Source: Candidatus Nitrotoga sp. M5
Lineage (GTDB): Bacteria; Pseudomonadota; Gammaproteobacteria; Burkholderiales; Gallionellaceae
Reading direction: 5' to 3'
Length of the DNA: 64,000 bases
NCBI RefSeq assembly: GCF_927904885.1
Contig: NZ_CAKMNW010000043.1
Location: forward strand, 1-64,000
This document shows positions 47,427 through 58,278 of the stretch, piece by piece. The number at the start of each line of letters is the position of its first letter. Position 1 is the first letter of the stretch. The notes beneath the pieces were generated by a model. The model ran no database searches and had not been told where the DNA came from. It was given only the letters and a program-made list of their open reading frames with translations. The position numbers and the translations under genes are program-made.

Positions 47427-50249
47427 ATGAGGCTTGAGCAAAAATTTCTCCGAAGTAAAGTTGCTCGCAGGATGCTGACTTTTTTTGTATTATCAGCCTT
47501 CATCCCCGTATTATTTCTCGCATTTTTATCCTACTGGGAATCTAATCAATTATTGGTCAAACAAGCCCATACTCGCTTGGATGCTGTCAGTGCTATTTAC
47601 AAATCATCAATTTACGACAGATTGCTATTACTGGATCAAACGCTTAAGGAAGTATCACAACCTTTCACAGAAGGTAAGCTACCAACAACTCTTGAGACGC
47701 GGCTAAGTAGAAAATTTCATAACTTAGTGCTGCAATTTCCAACAAATGACACAATCAAGCTGTTTGGCAAAGAAACCGAAAAGTTGCCACTTAAAGCTGA
47801 TGCTTTAGAGCATTTGTTCAATGGCAACTCTTTGCTTCTAACACAAAATAATGGTTCAGAAACCAAGATTTTTATCTTGCATGCACCAAATCCTTTGGCC
47901 CCTAAAAACGGAATTCTGATAGCCGAAGTAATTTCTGATTTTCTGTGGGGAGACTCGGATACTTTTCTACTTGATTTTAATCTCTGTGTGTACAACGGTG
48001 ATTATATAAAAATATTTTGCACTAATCCGAATATCTATCCACAAGATATTAAAGAACATACACACGCTATCAAAGGAGATTTTACCTGGTACAACAATGA
48101 TGAAAAATACATTGCGAACTATAGTGAAATATTTCTCGAACCAAAATTCTTAACACCCCGCTGGCTTGTCGTTGCAACACAACCAGAAACCGACGCGCTC
48201 GATTCATTGAAGAAATTCAATACTATTTTCTGGAGTAGCGTTATTCTTTCAGTGCTTTTGATTTTATTGTTTAGCATGATGCAAATCCGACGTGTTCTGG
48301 TTCCACTGGAACGACTTATCGAAGGCACACGACGTCTTGGCAGTCATGATTTCACCACCAAGGTGGATGTAATCAGTTCCGATGAATTCGGGGAATTGGC
48401 ATCATCGTTCAATACCATGAGTGAAGAATTAGGAGACCAGTTCGAAACACTTGCAGCACTTTCAAAAATTGACCAGGAAATACTTTCAACCCTTAATATT
48501 GAAAGAATCGCCGCAGATGTTTTAATTCACTTGCAGAAAATTGTATCCGCACATTCTGTCAGTATCTCAGTAATAAATGATCATTCTTCACAAGAGATCC
48601 AAATCTATAAAATAGACGAGAATGGAAAACAGCAACTTTCCCAGATTCATTTATTGTTGGACAGCACTCGGCAGTTGCTGATCCATAATCCCAAAGGAAT
48701 ATGGATTGATAATGAACTGATCTATCAGCAAGCAGAAACCAAAGAGACAACTGCTATCCGGCATTTTTTTCTGCTTCCGCTGAATTGGAAAGATCAGATG
48801 GTTGGCTTTGTCTCGTTGGGATTCCCAGTCACGGCGCAATGGAAATCAAACGAAATAAAACGCATCCAGGATTATGCAGATCGGATAGCAGTTGCTCTTT
48901 TTACCAAAAACCGAGAAGAACTATTGATTCGACAAGCACGAATCGACTTTCTAACAGGCCTGCCAAATCGATTCCTCTTTGTTGAACAATTGCAAAAAGA
49001 AATTGCACAAAATCAGCGTACGGAAAAAAAATTAGCTGTGCTCTATATTGATCTTGATCATTTCAAAAAAATTAATGATAGTCTTGGGCACTCTGTTGGC
49101 GACAAGTTATTATGTGATGCGGGCAAACGATTACAACAATGCGTGAGGAAAAGCGATACAGTCGCCCGTCTTGGTGGCGATGAATTTGCAATTATAATCA
49201 ATCAGATAGAATCTGAGCATCAAGTTACCTCAGTGGCCAGTTATGTTATCAATGCATTAGCCAAACCATTTGTTATCGATCGAGAAGACAACACTGTAAC
49301 TGCCAGTATCGGTATCGCTATTTATCCATACGATGGGGAAAATATCACAGACTTAATGCGCAATTCAGATATTGCGATGTATCGAGCAAAAGCAAAGAGC
49401 GGAAATCAGTATATCTTCTTTGAAGAAAGCATGAATGCAGAAGTAATCAAGCGTGCAACCATTGAAAAAGAGTTAAGACGTGCGATTTCCGAACAACAAT
49501 TTGTTCTACATTATCAACCACAAGTTGATCCAGAAACCAACCTGACTCGCGGAGTTGAAGCGCTTGTGCGCTGGAATCATCCTGAAAATGGTCTTGTCTC
49601 ACCTGGGTATTTTATTAGTATTGCTGAAGATGCAGGATTAATAGCAGAAATCGGGCAAATTGTTTTAGCTGATGCATGTGCACAATTTCGTGCGTGGCTT
49701 AATCAAGGAGTCGTACTAGAGTATGTCGCAGTTAACGTATCGGTCAAACAATTTTGTCAGCCCAATTTCTTGCAAACAGTCGAAGCTGTATTACATAACA
49801 ATAATATGCAGGCACATTGTCTTGAGCTAGAAATTACAGAAAGTGTACTGATGGATGATACTGAGGTTGTTCTAGGTGTGCTTCACCAGTTGCAACAGCT
49901 CGGTGTGCTACTCTCAATAGATGATTTTGGCACCGGTTACTCTTCTATGTCTTATCTGGAGCAACTTCCTTTTGATACTCTAAAGATTGATATGTCATTT
50001 GTGCGCAAGATCCAGCACAATGGTGAAGGTGGCACCATTGCCGCCACTATTATTGCTATGGCTCATGCCCTTAATAAAAATGTGGTTGCCGAAGGTGTTG
50101 AAACACAGGCACAACTTGATTTCTTGCGCAAGCATAATTGTGAGTTGATTCAGGGCTATTTCTATAGCCGCCCACTACCAGCTGACGAGCTGGCAACCTA
50201 TGTGAATACAATAATATCTTTAGAAAAATCTAGTGCTTTAGTGAATTAG
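47427..50249 (+). CDS. Membrane-bound GGDEF-EAL cyclic-di-GMP protein
   Basis: 940 residues: membrane helix about 15-35, periplasmic sensor, second helix about 268-286, HAMP (about 290-340), GAF-like (about 350-500), GGDEF domain with intact GGDEF near 580, EAL domain with EALVRW near 710 and DDFGTGYSS. Both active-site signatures look whole, so it could make and break cyclic di-GMP. It follows the pseudopilin gene by 11 bases and likely shares its transcript. Confidence 0.92.
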   Translation: MRLEQKFLRSKVARRMLTFFVLSAFIPVLFLAFLSYWESNQLLVKQAHTRLDAVSAIYKSSIYDRLLLLDQTLKEVSQPFTEGKLPTTLETRLSRKFHNLVLQFPTNDTIKLFGKETEKLPLKADALEHLFNGNSLLLTQNNGSETKIFILHAPNPLAPKNGILIAEVISDFLWGDSDTFLLDFNLCVYNGDYIKIFCTNPNIYPQDIKEHTHAIKGDFTWYNNDEKYIANYSEIFLEPKFLTPRWLVVATQPETDALDSLKKFNTIFWSSVILSVLLILLFSMMQIRRVLVPLERLIEGTRRLGSHDFTTKVDVISSDEFGELASSFNTMSEELGDQFETLAALSKIDQEILSTLNIERIAADVLIHLQKIVSAHSVSISVINDHSSQEIQIYKIDENGKQQLSQIHLLLDSTRQLLIHNPKGIWIDNELIYQQAETKETTAIRHFFLLPLNWKDQMVGFVSLGFPVTAQWKSNEIKRIQDYADRIAVALFTKNREELLIRQARIDFLTGLPNRFLFVEQLQKEIAQNQRTEKKLAVLYIDLDHFKKINDSLGHSVGDKLLCDAGKRLQQCVRKSDTVARLGGDEFAIIINQIESEHQVTSVASYVINALAKPFVIDREDNTVTASIGIAIYPYDGENITDLMRNSDIAMYRAKAKSGNQYIFFEESMNAEVIKRATIEKELRRAISEQQFVLHYQPQVDPETNLTRGVEALVRWNHPENGLVSPGYFISIAEDAGLIAEIGQIVLADACAQFRAWLNQGVVLEYVAVNVSVKQFCQPNFLQTVEAVLHNNNMQAHCLELEITESVLMDDTEVVLGVLHQLQQLGVLLSIDDFGTGYSSMSYLEQLPFDTLKIDMSFVRKIQHNGEGGTIAATIIAMAHALNKNVVAEGVETQAQLDFLRKHNCELIQGYFYSRPLPADELATYVNTIISLEKSSALVN

Positions 50250-50267
50250 GATATCCAATCATTCAGA

Positions 50268-51644
50268 TCAGAATGGTAGCTGTAGACTTGGATTAGCCTT
50301 CAGCAGCACTTGGCGAAAGTCTTGCTTGATTCTTGTTAACGCTTCTTCATTATCTGCTTCGAAGCGTAAGACAACCACTGGTGTTGTATTGCTGGATCGT
50401 ATTAAGCCAAAGCCGTCGGCATATTCCACACGCAGCCCGTCTATGGTGATAATGTCTTGCGCATTGGTGAATTTGGCTTCCTTCTGCAGTTGAGTGATTA
50501 GAGCGTAGTTCTCGCCCTCCTTTAGCTTAATTTGCAGTTCCGGTGTATTTATTGAATTGGGTAGGTCATTCAGCGTGCTATTTGCATCTGTCTGTTTGCT
50601 CAAGCATTCAAGCAATCGGGCACCCGCATACAGTCCGTCATCGAAGCCATACCAACGTTCCTTGAAGAATATATGGCCACTCATTTCGCCTGCCAGCAAT
50701 GCGCCGCATTCTTTCATTTTTGACTTGATGAAGGAATGGCCGGTTTTCCAGAGTATGGGTTTACCACCATGTTGTGTGATCCATCCAAACAGTTTGCGCG
50801 TGGATTTAACATCAAAAATAATTTCTGCACCAGGATTGCGCGCCAGCACATCGGCAGCAAAAAGCATTAATTGCCTGTCTGGAAAAATGATGTTGCCATC
50901 CTTGGTGACAACGCCCAAGCGGTCACCATCGCCGTCGAAGGCCAAACCCAGTTCACTATCATTGCTGGTGAGTGCTTGGATCAGATCTTGCAGGTTTTCC
51001 GGTTGTGAAGGATCAGGATGGTGATTAGGGAAGTTGCCATCTACTTCACAAAACATTTCAGTGACTGTGCAACCCAACTGGCGATACAAATTGGCGGCAA
51101 AATCTCCGGCCACACCATTGCCGCAATCGACCGTAATATTCATGGGCCGTTCTAATTTGATGTCGGAAACGATGCGTGCAATGTATACGGGGCTTATATC
51201 GTATTGCGAATAGTCACCCGCACCATGGCTGAGATCATTTTGCTCAATGCGGGTGCGTAGCGCTTGTATGGCATCACCGGAGAGCGTCTCTCCTCCCAGT
51301 ACCATTTTCAGTCCATTGTAATCAGGGGGGTTGTGGCTGCCGGTAATCATAACGGCGGAATGCGTATCCAGATGATAAGCTGCAAAATACACCATGGGCG
51401 TGGCCACGCGCCCAACATCAATGACATTGATGCCGCTTTTCTGAATACCGCGCGCCAAAGCGGCGGTAAATTCCACACCAGACAAACGTCCGTCACGACC
51501 AATGGCAATTGTATGTTGGCCGCGTGCAGTGGCTTCTGAGCCAATGGCGTGACCAATTACCTCAATAATTTCCTGGGTCAGTGATTTACCGACAATGCCG
51601 CGAATATCGTAGGCTTTGAAAATTTCTGCAGGTATATTTTGCAT
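50268..51644 (-). CDS. Phosphomannomutase/phosphoglucomutase
   Basis: 458 residues of the alpha-D-phosphohexomutase family: phosphoserine Ser103 in TGSHNPPDYNG, metal loop DGDGDR, sugar loop GEMSGHIFF. It converts mannose-6-P/glucose-6-P to the 1-phosphates for polysaccharide and LPS synthesis (AlgC/ManB type). Convergent with the GGDEF-EAL gene. Confidence 0.92.
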   Translation of the reverse strand: MQNIPAEIFKAYDIRGIVGKSLTQEIIEVIGHAIGSEATARGQHTIAIGRDGRLSGVEFTAALARGIQKSGINVIDVGRVATPMVYFAAYHLDTHSAVMITGSHNPPDYNGLKMVLGGETLSGDAIQALRTRIEQNDLSHGAGDYSQYDISPVYIARIVSDIKLERPMNITVDCGNGVAGDFAANLYRQLGCTVTEMFCEVDGNFPNHHPDPSQPENLQDLIQALTSNDSELGLAFDGDGDRLGVVTKDGNIIFPDRQLMLFAADVLARNPGAEIIFDVKSTRKLFGWITQHGGKPILWKTGHSFIKSKMKECGALLAGEMSGHIFFKERWYGFDDGLYAGARLLECLSKQTDANSTLNDLPNSINTPELQIKLKEGENYALITQLQKEAKFTNAQDIITIDGLRVEYADGFGLIRSSNTTPVVVLRFEADNEEALTRIKQDFRQVLLKANPSLQLPF

Positions 51645-51775
51645 GGTTTTACTCCATTAATTGGATAAGGATATACGCATGACTTTTTCAAAAGTCGCAA
51701 AACAGCGTTAGCGGGAGTGTTTGATCCTGATGAGTCGACTTCAAGCACTCCATGATTTTGTACCTGAGGGGATTT

Positions 51776-51973
51776 TTAATGTCCTTTAGGTAACTCGCCC
51801 TTGAACTTATATAGTGTGCCGCAATAGGGGCAGCGCGCTTCGCCGGTTTTGTCGACTGGAATGACTACTCTGGGATGTGCATTCCATAGGCTCGTATTAG
51901 GCATGGGACAATAAACTGGTAAATCTGCGGCGCTCACTTCGATATAGCGTAGCTTGGCGTGGTCGGTTTTCAT
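51776..51973 (-). CDS. CHCC-type zinc-finger domain protein
   Basis: 65 residues with Cys21 (YCPMP), His33 (NAHPRV) and CPYCG (48-51), the zinc-binding set of the short family related to mitochondrial NDUFS6. Commonly next to ilvE in Betaproteobacteria, as here (10 bases apart). Exact role is unknown. Confidence 0.85.
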   Translation of the reverse strand: MKTDHAKLRYIEVSAADLPVYCPMPNTSLWNAHPRVVIPVDKTGEARCPYCGTLYKFKGELPKGH

Positions 51974-51983
51974 ATAATTCCCT

Positions 51984-52904
51984 TTAAACGTGTGCTAACC
52001 AATCGGCATATTGCGAATTTTTTCCGCTGACACAATCAAAAAACAGCGCTTGCAAGCGCGTTGTGATCGGCCCGCGCGATCCATTGCCAATAGTGCGGTT
52101 GTCTAGCTCGCAGATCGGTGTAACCTCTGCCGCAGTTCCAGTAAAGAAAGCTTCGTCAGCACAATATACCTCATCGCGCGTGATGCGTTTTTCGATTAGT
52201 TGTATGCCAAGACTAGCCGCCAGTGTAATGATGGAGTCACGCGTAATGCCTTCCAGGCAGGACGTCAGGTCGGGTGTATACAGCTTGCCTTTTTTCACAA
52301 TAAAGATGTTCTCGCCCGCCCCTTCCGCTACATAGCCATCCACGTCCAGTAAAAGCGCCTCGTCATAGCCATCATGCGCTACTTCTTGATGGGCCAGAAT
52401 GGAGTTGGTGTAGGTACCGACTGATTTTGATCGGCACATATTAATGTTTACGTGATGGCGGGTGAAACTGGAAGTTTTTACACGAATGCCTTTTTCCATT
52501 CCCTCTGCACCAAGATACGCGCCCCATGGCCAAGCCGCAACGGCAACATGGACACTCACAGCAGTGGCGGCAATACCCATGGCTTCAGAGCCATAGAATA
52601 CTATGGGACGAATGTAACAGGACTCCAGATTGTTGGCGCGCACTACTTCACATTGCGCCTCAGTCAGAGTTTCTTTGTCGAATGGCATCTTCATCTTGAA
52701 GATATAGGCTGAATTAAATAGGCGGTCAGTATGATCCTTGAGGCGGAAGATTGCCGTACCCTGATCAGTCTTGTAGGCACGCACACCTTCAAACACGCCC
52801 ATGCCGTAGTGGAGGGTATGCGTCAATACGTGTGTTGTGGCATCTCGCCAAGGCACGAGTTTGCCGTCATACCAGATAAAACCGTCGCGGTCAGCCATAG
52901 ACAT
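51984..52904 (-). CDS. ilvE: Branched-chain amino-acid aminotransferase
   Basis: 306 residues of the fold-type IV PLP enzymes. Lys160 (MCRSKSVG) should hold PLP; VDGYVAEGAGENIF is the glutamate/phosphate loop, and SEAMGIAA and FEGVRAY are conserved. It makes Leu, Ile and Val from 2-keto acids. Full length. Confidence 0.94.
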   Translation of the reverse strand: MSMADRDGFIWYDGKLVPWRDATTHVLTHTLHYGMGVFEGVRAYKTDQGTAIFRLKDHTDRLFNSAYIFKMKMPFDKETLTEAQCEVVRANNLESCYIRPIVFYGSEAMGIAATAVSVHVAVAAWPWGAYLGAEGMEKGIRVKTSSFTRHHVNINMCRSKSVGTYTNSILAHQEVAHDGYDEALLLDVDGYVAEGAGENIFIVKKGKLYTPDLTSCLEGITRDSIITLAASLGIQLIEKRITRDEVYCADEAFFTGTAAEVTPICELDNRTIGNGSRGPITTRLQALFFDCVSGKNSQYADWLAHV

Positions 52905-53230
52905 GGTTGAAATTCCTTCAGAATATTACAAAGACCGCGATTCTAACGTTTTCCGTATACTTTATGAAGCAATTGTATTGTTTAAACATGAAAGAAAAGG
53001 ATTATAAAATTCAGTTTTGACGGATGGCATCCTGACTTTGTGAACTTCTTGATCTGCGGTTAATGGGAGAATATGCAGACCACTAAGGTCAAACGAATAC
53101 TGACGTACACAAGACGAAGCGTGACTCGCTAAAAACTCGTGTCTAAGCTGCCCAAGCCTTTATTCTGCGTGTAAACAGGTGCGATAAGCATCTGTCTCGC
53201 TTAAGCCCGCTAAGGCTATCTTTGAGCATT
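52905..53230. other. Intergenic stretch between ilvE and argC
   Basis: 326 bases. I see no gene, clear terminator or repeat. The part next to 52904-53000 is AT-rich and likely holds the ilvE promoter; the rest is featureless. Confidence 0.5.
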
Positions 53231-54259
53231 CTAAGGCAGCAGTGGAATACTAGTCAGCGCAGTTGTTTCGGGCAGGCCAAACATGATATTCATGTTTTGC
53301 ACTGCTTGACCGGCTGCACCTTTGACCAGATTGTCAATTATTGACAATACAACTACAGTATTACCTTGTTGTGGCCGATGTACCGCGATACGACAGCAAT
53401 TCGAACCGCGTACTGTACGCGTTTCCGGATGACTACCGGCTGGCATTACATCCACGAATATCTCTTTGGCGTAATGCTGTTCATATAGCGCCTGCAGGTC
53501 GGCATCACCTTGTATGCGCGCGTACAAGGTGGCATGAATACCACGTATCATCGGGGTAAGATGTGGCACAAAGGTCAGATCAACTTGCCGTTGTGCCGCT
53601 CGCGCGAGTCCTTGACTTATTTCTGGTAAATGGCGATGCCCAGATACACCATAAGCTTTGAAATTATCTGCCACTTCGGCAAACAGGATACTAGTCTCTG
53701 CCTTGCGTCCGGCGCCAGACGCGCCGGATTTAACATCGGCAATTAAGCTGTTGCAGTCCACAATTCCCGCTTCCAGTAAAGGTATAAAGCCAAGCTGCAC
53801 AGCCGTTGGATAACAGCCCGGATTGGCCACTAACCGTGCATCTTTAATTTGCTCTCGGTTCCGCTCTGGTAGACCATATATTGCTTCAGACACAAGATCG
53901 GGGCAGGCGTGGCTCATGCCATACCACTTTTCCCATTCCTCCACGTCTTGAATACGAAAGTCCGCCGCTAAATCTATTATTCGCACCCCTGCGTCAAGCA
54001 ATGCACGTGCATGATGCATGGCAATGCCATTGGGTGTGGCAAAGAATACCAAGTCGCATTGGTCCAGATGCACTTCGTCTGGATGGCTAAAACATAAATC
54101 GACATAGCCGCGCAAGCTGGGAAACATCTGGCTGACTGGCATTCCTTGGTCAGCACGCGAGGTAATGGCACACAACTCCACTTGCGGATGTTGTGCCAGG
54201 TGTCTTAGCAACTCAACTCCCGTATAACCTGTGCCTCCAACAATACCAACTTTAATCAC
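53231..54259 (-). CDS. argC: N-acetyl-gamma-glutamyl-phosphate reductase
   Basis: 342 residues. N-terminal [17 protein letters not shown] binds NADP; the active-site Cys149 is in [16 protein letters not shown] carries the conserved His. It performs the third step of arginine synthesis. Downstream of rpsI but separated by 341 bases with a terminator. Confidence 0.95.
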   Translation of the reverse strand: MIKVGIVGGTGYTGVELLRHLAQHPQVELCAITSRADQGMPVSQMFPSLRGYVDLCFSHPDEVHLDQCDLVFFATPNGIAMHHARALLDAGVRIIDLAADFRIQDVEEWEKWYGMSHACPDLVSEAIYGLPERNREQIKDARLVANPGCYPTAVQLGFIPLLEAGIVDCNSLIADVKSGASGAGRKAETSILFAEVADNFKAYGVSGHRHLPEISQGLARAAQRQVDLTFVPHLTPMIRGIHATLYARIQGDADLQALYEQHYAKEIFVDVMPAGSHPETRTVRGSNCCRIAVHRPQQGNTVVVLSIIDNLVKGAAGQAVQNMNIMFGLPETTALTSIPLLP

Positions 54260-54424
54260 TAGCTTCCCCTATTGCATTTTACTTTATCTATGTCGAATAT
54301 TATTACAGTAACCATTGATCCTGTGAAGGTAGCTAACAGTGCCATACTTGTTTAATTTGTAATTAGGTTAAACCACTTTAAGGAATTCAACCCTGCCAGA
54401 CTGTTTTCAAATTATTGAAAATCG

Positions 54425-54440
54425 GCCTCCGCGAGGAGGC
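54425..54440. other. Small hairpin upstream of argC
   Basis: GCCTCC-GCGA-GGAGGC, a perfect 6-bp stem with GCGA tetraloop. On the minus strand it precedes argC by 165 bases and is followed by a short T tract (GATTTTC). It may be a weak second terminator or an attenuator. Confidence 0.35.
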
Positions 54441-54556
54441 ATGATAATAGATCGTTGCCTATGCAGCCCGCATTCAAAATAACAGTGCGTTATTCCAGTT
54501 TATAAATATTCAGCCATCTGCCAATTATTTATTTTTCAAAATAAGCTTTCGAAAAT

Positions 54557-54581
54557 GAAAAACCGCCCAAAGGCGGCTTTT
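54557..54581 (-). terminator. Terminator of rplM-rpsI
   Basis: GCCGCC-TTTG-GGCGGT followed by Ts on the minus strand, 20 bases after the rpsI stop; the plus side also has a T-run, so it may work both ways. The rest of 54260-54600 is AT-rich and shows no gene. Confidence 0.8.
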
Positions 54582-54600
54582 CCAAACACTCCAAATACGC

Positions 54601-54993
54601 TTAACGCTTGGAGAATTGCTTACGGCGACGCGCTTTGCGCAAACCAACTTTTTTACGTTCAACTTCACGCGCATCGCGGGTAACAAGCCCGGCTTTGCTC
54701 AACGCTGGCTTCAAACTCGCATCATAATCTATCAGAGCTCGAGTAATGCCATGACGCACTGCTCCAGCTTGACCAGATTCACCACCGCCACAAACGGTTA
54801 CCATAATATCGAATTTATCAAGCATTTCTACCAGCTCTAGCGGCTGACGCACTATCATGCGGCCAGTCTCTCTCGAAAAAAATATATCGACTGGCTTATC
54901 GTTTACCACGATATCGCCCTTGCCTGATTTAATGAATACTCGAGCTATTGCGCTCTTGCGACGACCGGTACCATAGTTGTAAGTCACACTCAT
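54601..54993 (-). CDS. rpsI: Ribosomal protein S9
   Basis: 130 residues, standard length. [13 protein letters not shown] at the start and the basic tail RRKQFSKR that reaches the P-site tRNA. Follows rplM by 2 bases as in most bacteria. Confidence 0.98.
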   Translation of the reverse strand: MSVTYNYGTGRRKSAIARVFIKSGKGDIVVNDKPVDIFFSRETGRMIVRQPLELVEMLDKFDIMVTVCGGGESGQAGAVRHGITRALIDYDASLKPALSKAGLVTRDAREVERKKVGLRKARRRKQFSKR

Positions 54994-54995
54994 AA

Positions 54996-55433
54996 TTAAG
55001 CTTTCAATAGATCAATAGGTTTAGGTTGCTGTGCCAAATGTGGGTGTTCAGCACCATCATAGATCTTAAGCTTGCGCAACATGGCATAGCCTAAAGGACC
55101 TTTTGGCAGCATACCTTTGACCGCTTTTTGCAACACACGGTCTGGATGACGCTCCTGCAATTTGGTAAAGTTGGTGGTGTAAAGTCCACCAGGATAACCG
55201 GTGTGACGGTGATAGAACTTGTCTTGCGCCTTGTTACCGGTAACGCGCAGCTTTTCAGCATTGACCACGACGATAAAGTCACCCGTATCTACGTGCGGTG
55301 TATATATCGCCTTATGTTTGCCGCGTAGACGGGCTGCAATTTGACTGGCTAAACGACCTAAAATTTTGTCGGCAGCATCTACCAAATACCAGTCATGCTG
55401 GACTTCATGGGGCTTAGCTGAAAATGTTTTCAT
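54996..55433 (-). CDS. rplM: Ribosomal protein L13
   Basis: 145 residues. Typical features: [28 protein letters not shown] and GMLPKGPLG. First gene of the rplM-rpsI operon; the 160 bases before it (to 55595) are non-coding and should contain its promoter. Confidence 0.98.
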   Translation of the reverse strand: MKTFSAKPHEVQHDWYLVDAADKILGRLASQIAARLRGKHKAIYTPHVDTGDFIVVVNAEKLRVTGNKAQDKFYHRHTGYPGGLYTTNFTKLQERHPDRVLQKAVKGMLPKGPLGYAMLRKLKIYDGAEHPHLAQQPKPIDLLKA

Positions 55434-55595
55434 GGCACTTCCTAAAACAAAAATTAGTGAACTTCGAAGGGCGCGAATTTTATGCTAAAAGCCCAGCCTC
55501 TGTCAAACAAATTCAATTCTCAGGCTCAGTATCAAGGAGAGGTACTATTTCTATAGAATATATTTGACCGCTTTGATTTTTACCAAAATTCCATA

Positions 55596-57119
55596 TTATT
55601 GATTAATGACTAAATCAAGATCGAGCTGACTGGCATCATCATCCGTATTTACTTTACTATTTTTTTCACGCGCCGATTCAATTGTATCGAGATACTCTGA
55701 AGTAACATCTCCGGTTATGTAATCTCCATCAAAGCATGAAGCATCAAAGTATTTAAGTTCCGGATTCGTTTTGCGTACTGCTGCTTTGAGATCATCAAGA
55801 TCCTGATACACCAACCTGTCTGCTCCGATCTCACGGCAGATTTCCTCATCACTGCGGCCGGTGGCAATCAGCTCATTGCGGCTCGGCATGTCTATGCCAT
55901 ACACATTAGGAAAACGCACTGGAGGAGCGGCGGAGGCAAAGTACACCTTGCGCGCACCGGCATCACGCGCCATTTGGACAATTTCACGGCTAGTGGTGCC
56001 ACGTACGATGGAATCATCCACCAACAAGACATTTTTATCTTTGAATTCCACGCTAATTGCATTGAGTTTCTGGCGCACCGATTTTTTCCTCATCGCCTGC
56101 CCCGGCATTATGAAGGTACGTCCGATATAACGGTTTTTCACGAAACCTTCGCGAAAGGAAATACCCAAACGATTAGCCAATTGCAAGGCACTAGGGCGGC
56201 TGGAATCCGGAATGGGAATAACTACATCAATATCATGTTGCTGCCATTCGCGCGTGATTTTGTCGGCCAGGTTTTCACCCATGTTCAAACGTGTCTCATA
56301 TACCGAAACTCCATTGATCACGGAATCCGGGCGTGCCAGATAAACATACTCAAAAATGCATGGGTTAAGTGTAGGATTTTCTGAACATTGCTGACTATAA
56401 AAGTTTCCATCAAAGTCAATAAACACCGATTCACCTGGTGCAATATCGCGTATAAATTTGAATCCTAACGTATCCAGCGCGACGCTTTCCGAAGCAATCA
56501 AATATTCCGTGCCACTTTCGGTTTGATGACTACCCAATACCAGTGGCCGAATGCCATAAGCATCGCGGAACGCCAATAGGCCATAACCCGCAACCATTGC
56601 CACCACTGCGTAAGCACCACGGCAGCGACGATGCACCCCAGATACGGCATCAAAGATACTTTTAATGTCCAGCCGATAGCGCATTGTGGAATTGGCTTGC
56701 AACTCGTGTGCAAGCACATTGAGCAGCACTTCCGAATCGGAATTGGTGTTTACATGACGCCTGTCTTCCAGAAACAATTCTTGCTGCAATTGTTCGGTAT
56801 TGGTCAAGTTTCCGTTATGTCCAAGCACAATGCCGAATGGCGAATTTACATAAAACGGCTGAGCTTCATTATGATCGATGGCAGAACCCGCAGTAGGATA
56901 GCGGACATGCGCTATGCCCGCATTGCCGCGCAGCGCTCGCATGTTACGTGTTCGAAATACATCGCGCACCATGCCATTACCCTTGTGCAAGTGGAAGGTA
57001 TTGCCTTCGATAGTAGCAATACCCGCGGCATCCTGACCGCGATGCTGCAACACTAGCAAGCCATCATATAAAATTTGATTGGCCGATGTTTGAGCGACAA
57101 TACCTAGAATGCCACACAT
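55596..57119 (-). CDS. purF: Amidophosphoribosyltransferase
   Basis: 507 residues. N-terminal nucleophile Cys2 (MCGILG), glutaminase domain, then the PRPP-binding loop [14 protein letters not shown] near 366. It starts purine synthesis. Last gene of the folC-dedD-cvpA-purF row, a classic order. Confidence 0.97.
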   Translation of the reverse strand: MCGILGIVAQTSANQILYDGLLVLQHRGQDAAGIATIEGNTFHLHKGNGMVRDVFRTRNMRALRGNAGIAHVRYPTAGSAIDHNEAQPFYVNSPFGIVLGHNGNLTNTEQLQQELFLEDRRHVNTNSDSEVLLNVLAHELQANSTMRYRLDIKSIFDAVSGVHRRCRGAYAVVAMVAGYGLLAFRDAYGIRPLVLGSHQTESGTEYLIASESVALDTLGFKFIRDIAPGESVFIDFDGNFYSQQCSENPTLNPCIFEYVYLARPDSVINGVSVYETRLNMGENLADKITREWQQHDIDVVIPIPDSSRPSALQLANRLGISFREGFVKNRYIGRTFIMPGQAMRKKSVRQKLNAISVEFKDKNVLLVDDSIVRGTTSREIVQMARDAGARKVYFASAAPPVRFPNVYGIDMPSRNELIATGRSDEEICREIGADRLVYQDLDDLKAAVRKTNPELKYFDASCFDGDYITGDVTSEYLDTIESAREKNSKVNTDDDASQLDLDLVINQ

Positions 57120-57135
57120 GTTTTAACCCCAATAT

Positions 57136-57636
57136 TTATTTTTTCAATCCAAAATGCACACGGCTCGCCACGCTATCTGGCAACCAGACTAGGCTAGCCA
57201 GTGCCAGACTTTCCAACGGCTTGCTCAGCTTCGCCTCACGCCAAAACGGCTCCTTCGGCAAATCAGTTAATCCCGCCAGTAGCACTAATATCAGCACTAA
57301 TAACGTACCCCGTAACATACCGAACATGCTACCAAATAAGCCATCTAACCATCCGAGGCCAATCGATTTAATCAATTTCGACAACATCCATACCACAATA
57401 CTACTGACAATCAAGGTGCCCACAAACAACAAAGCAAAAGCAACAGTGACTTTAATCGCATCCACCCCCAACTCTGCCGGCATCAATGCTGCCAAATTAT
57501 CTGCCTGCCAACGTGCCACCACGTACGCTATCACCCAACCAAGTAGCGAAAGCACTTCATACACAAAGCCGCGCCACCAGCCCAGCAACACTGACCATGC
57601 GGCAATCCCAATGACAACATAATCAAACCAAGTCAT
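57136..57636 (-). CDS. cvpA: CvpA family membrane protein
   Basis: 166 residues with four hydrophobic segments and the typical start (MTWFDYVVIGIAAWSVLLGW, residues 1-20). Linked to colicin V production and envelope homeostasis; 16 bases before purF. Confidence 0.9.
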   Translation of the reverse strand: MTWFDYVVIGIAAWSVLLGWWRGFVYEVLSLLGWVIAYVVARWQADNLAALMPAELGVDAIKVTVAFALLFVGTLIVSSIVVWMLSKLIKSIGLGWLDGLFGSMFGMLRGTLLVLILVLLAGLTDLPKEPFWREAKLSKPLESLALASLVWLPDSVASRVHFGLKK

Positions 57637-57639
57637 TAT

Positions 57640-58263
57640 TTAATACTCTGGACTTACCGTCGGTTTAAGCCCTTGCGCCACTAGCTTGTTGTACACATTG
57701 TTTGCAGCATCGCGCGAGGCATAAGGCCCAACGCGTACACGAGTCTTGCCATCTGCTTTCTCAGTGTAAACTTTCATATTTTGCTTACTTAATTTTTTCT
57801 TCCATTGATACGCGGTGTTGGCATTTGAAAATGCGCCGACCTGCACCACAAAACCGGTGTGTGCTGTGGACTGCCTATTCTCTTTGGAAATATCACTAAC
57901 AGGCTTAGTTTCAGACTTGACAGGAGCAGGCTTACTTTTAATCGCTGGCGGTGGTGCCGCGACTACTTTTTCTTTAACATCTGGTACGCTGGGCTCTGCT
58001 GAAGCAGGAACAGCAACTGGTGATGAATCCTCAAGATCGGAGACAGGCGCTGACGGTATGCCCATTTTGGGCATGAACTCACCCACCTTATCCTTGTCTG
58101 GAATTCGCAGTTCAATATCCTGCCCTGATAACTTGGGTTCGCTGTCCAACACCATGGGCAGCAATACTACAATTACGATGGTAAGTGCCACCGCGCCAAT
58201 CAACCGACGTCTCGCTCGACGTTTCAGATTGACTTCATCATCCATGAGTTGTTTTGCCATCAT
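57640..58263 (-). CDS. SPOR-domain protein, DedD-like
   Basis: 207 residues: short cytosolic basic part, membrane helix about 22-41, a Pro/Ala/Ser-rich periplasmic linker and a C-terminal SPOR domain (about 130-205; GFVVQVGAFSN, VRVGPYASRDAA) that binds denuded septal peptidoglycan. Between folC and cvpA as dedD. Confidence 0.88.
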   Translation of the reverse strand: MMAKQLMDDEVNLKRRARRRLIGAVALTIVIVVLLPMVLDSEPKLSGQDIELRIPDKDKVGEFMPKMGIPSAPVSDLEDSSPVAVPASAEPSVPDVKEKVVAAPPPAIKSKPAPVKSETKPVSDISKENRQSTAHTGFVVQVGAFSNANTAYQWKKKLSKQNMKVYTEKADGKTRVRVGPYASRDAANNVYNKLVAQGLKPTVSPEY

Positions 58264-58278
58264 GTTTCTCCGCGCAAA

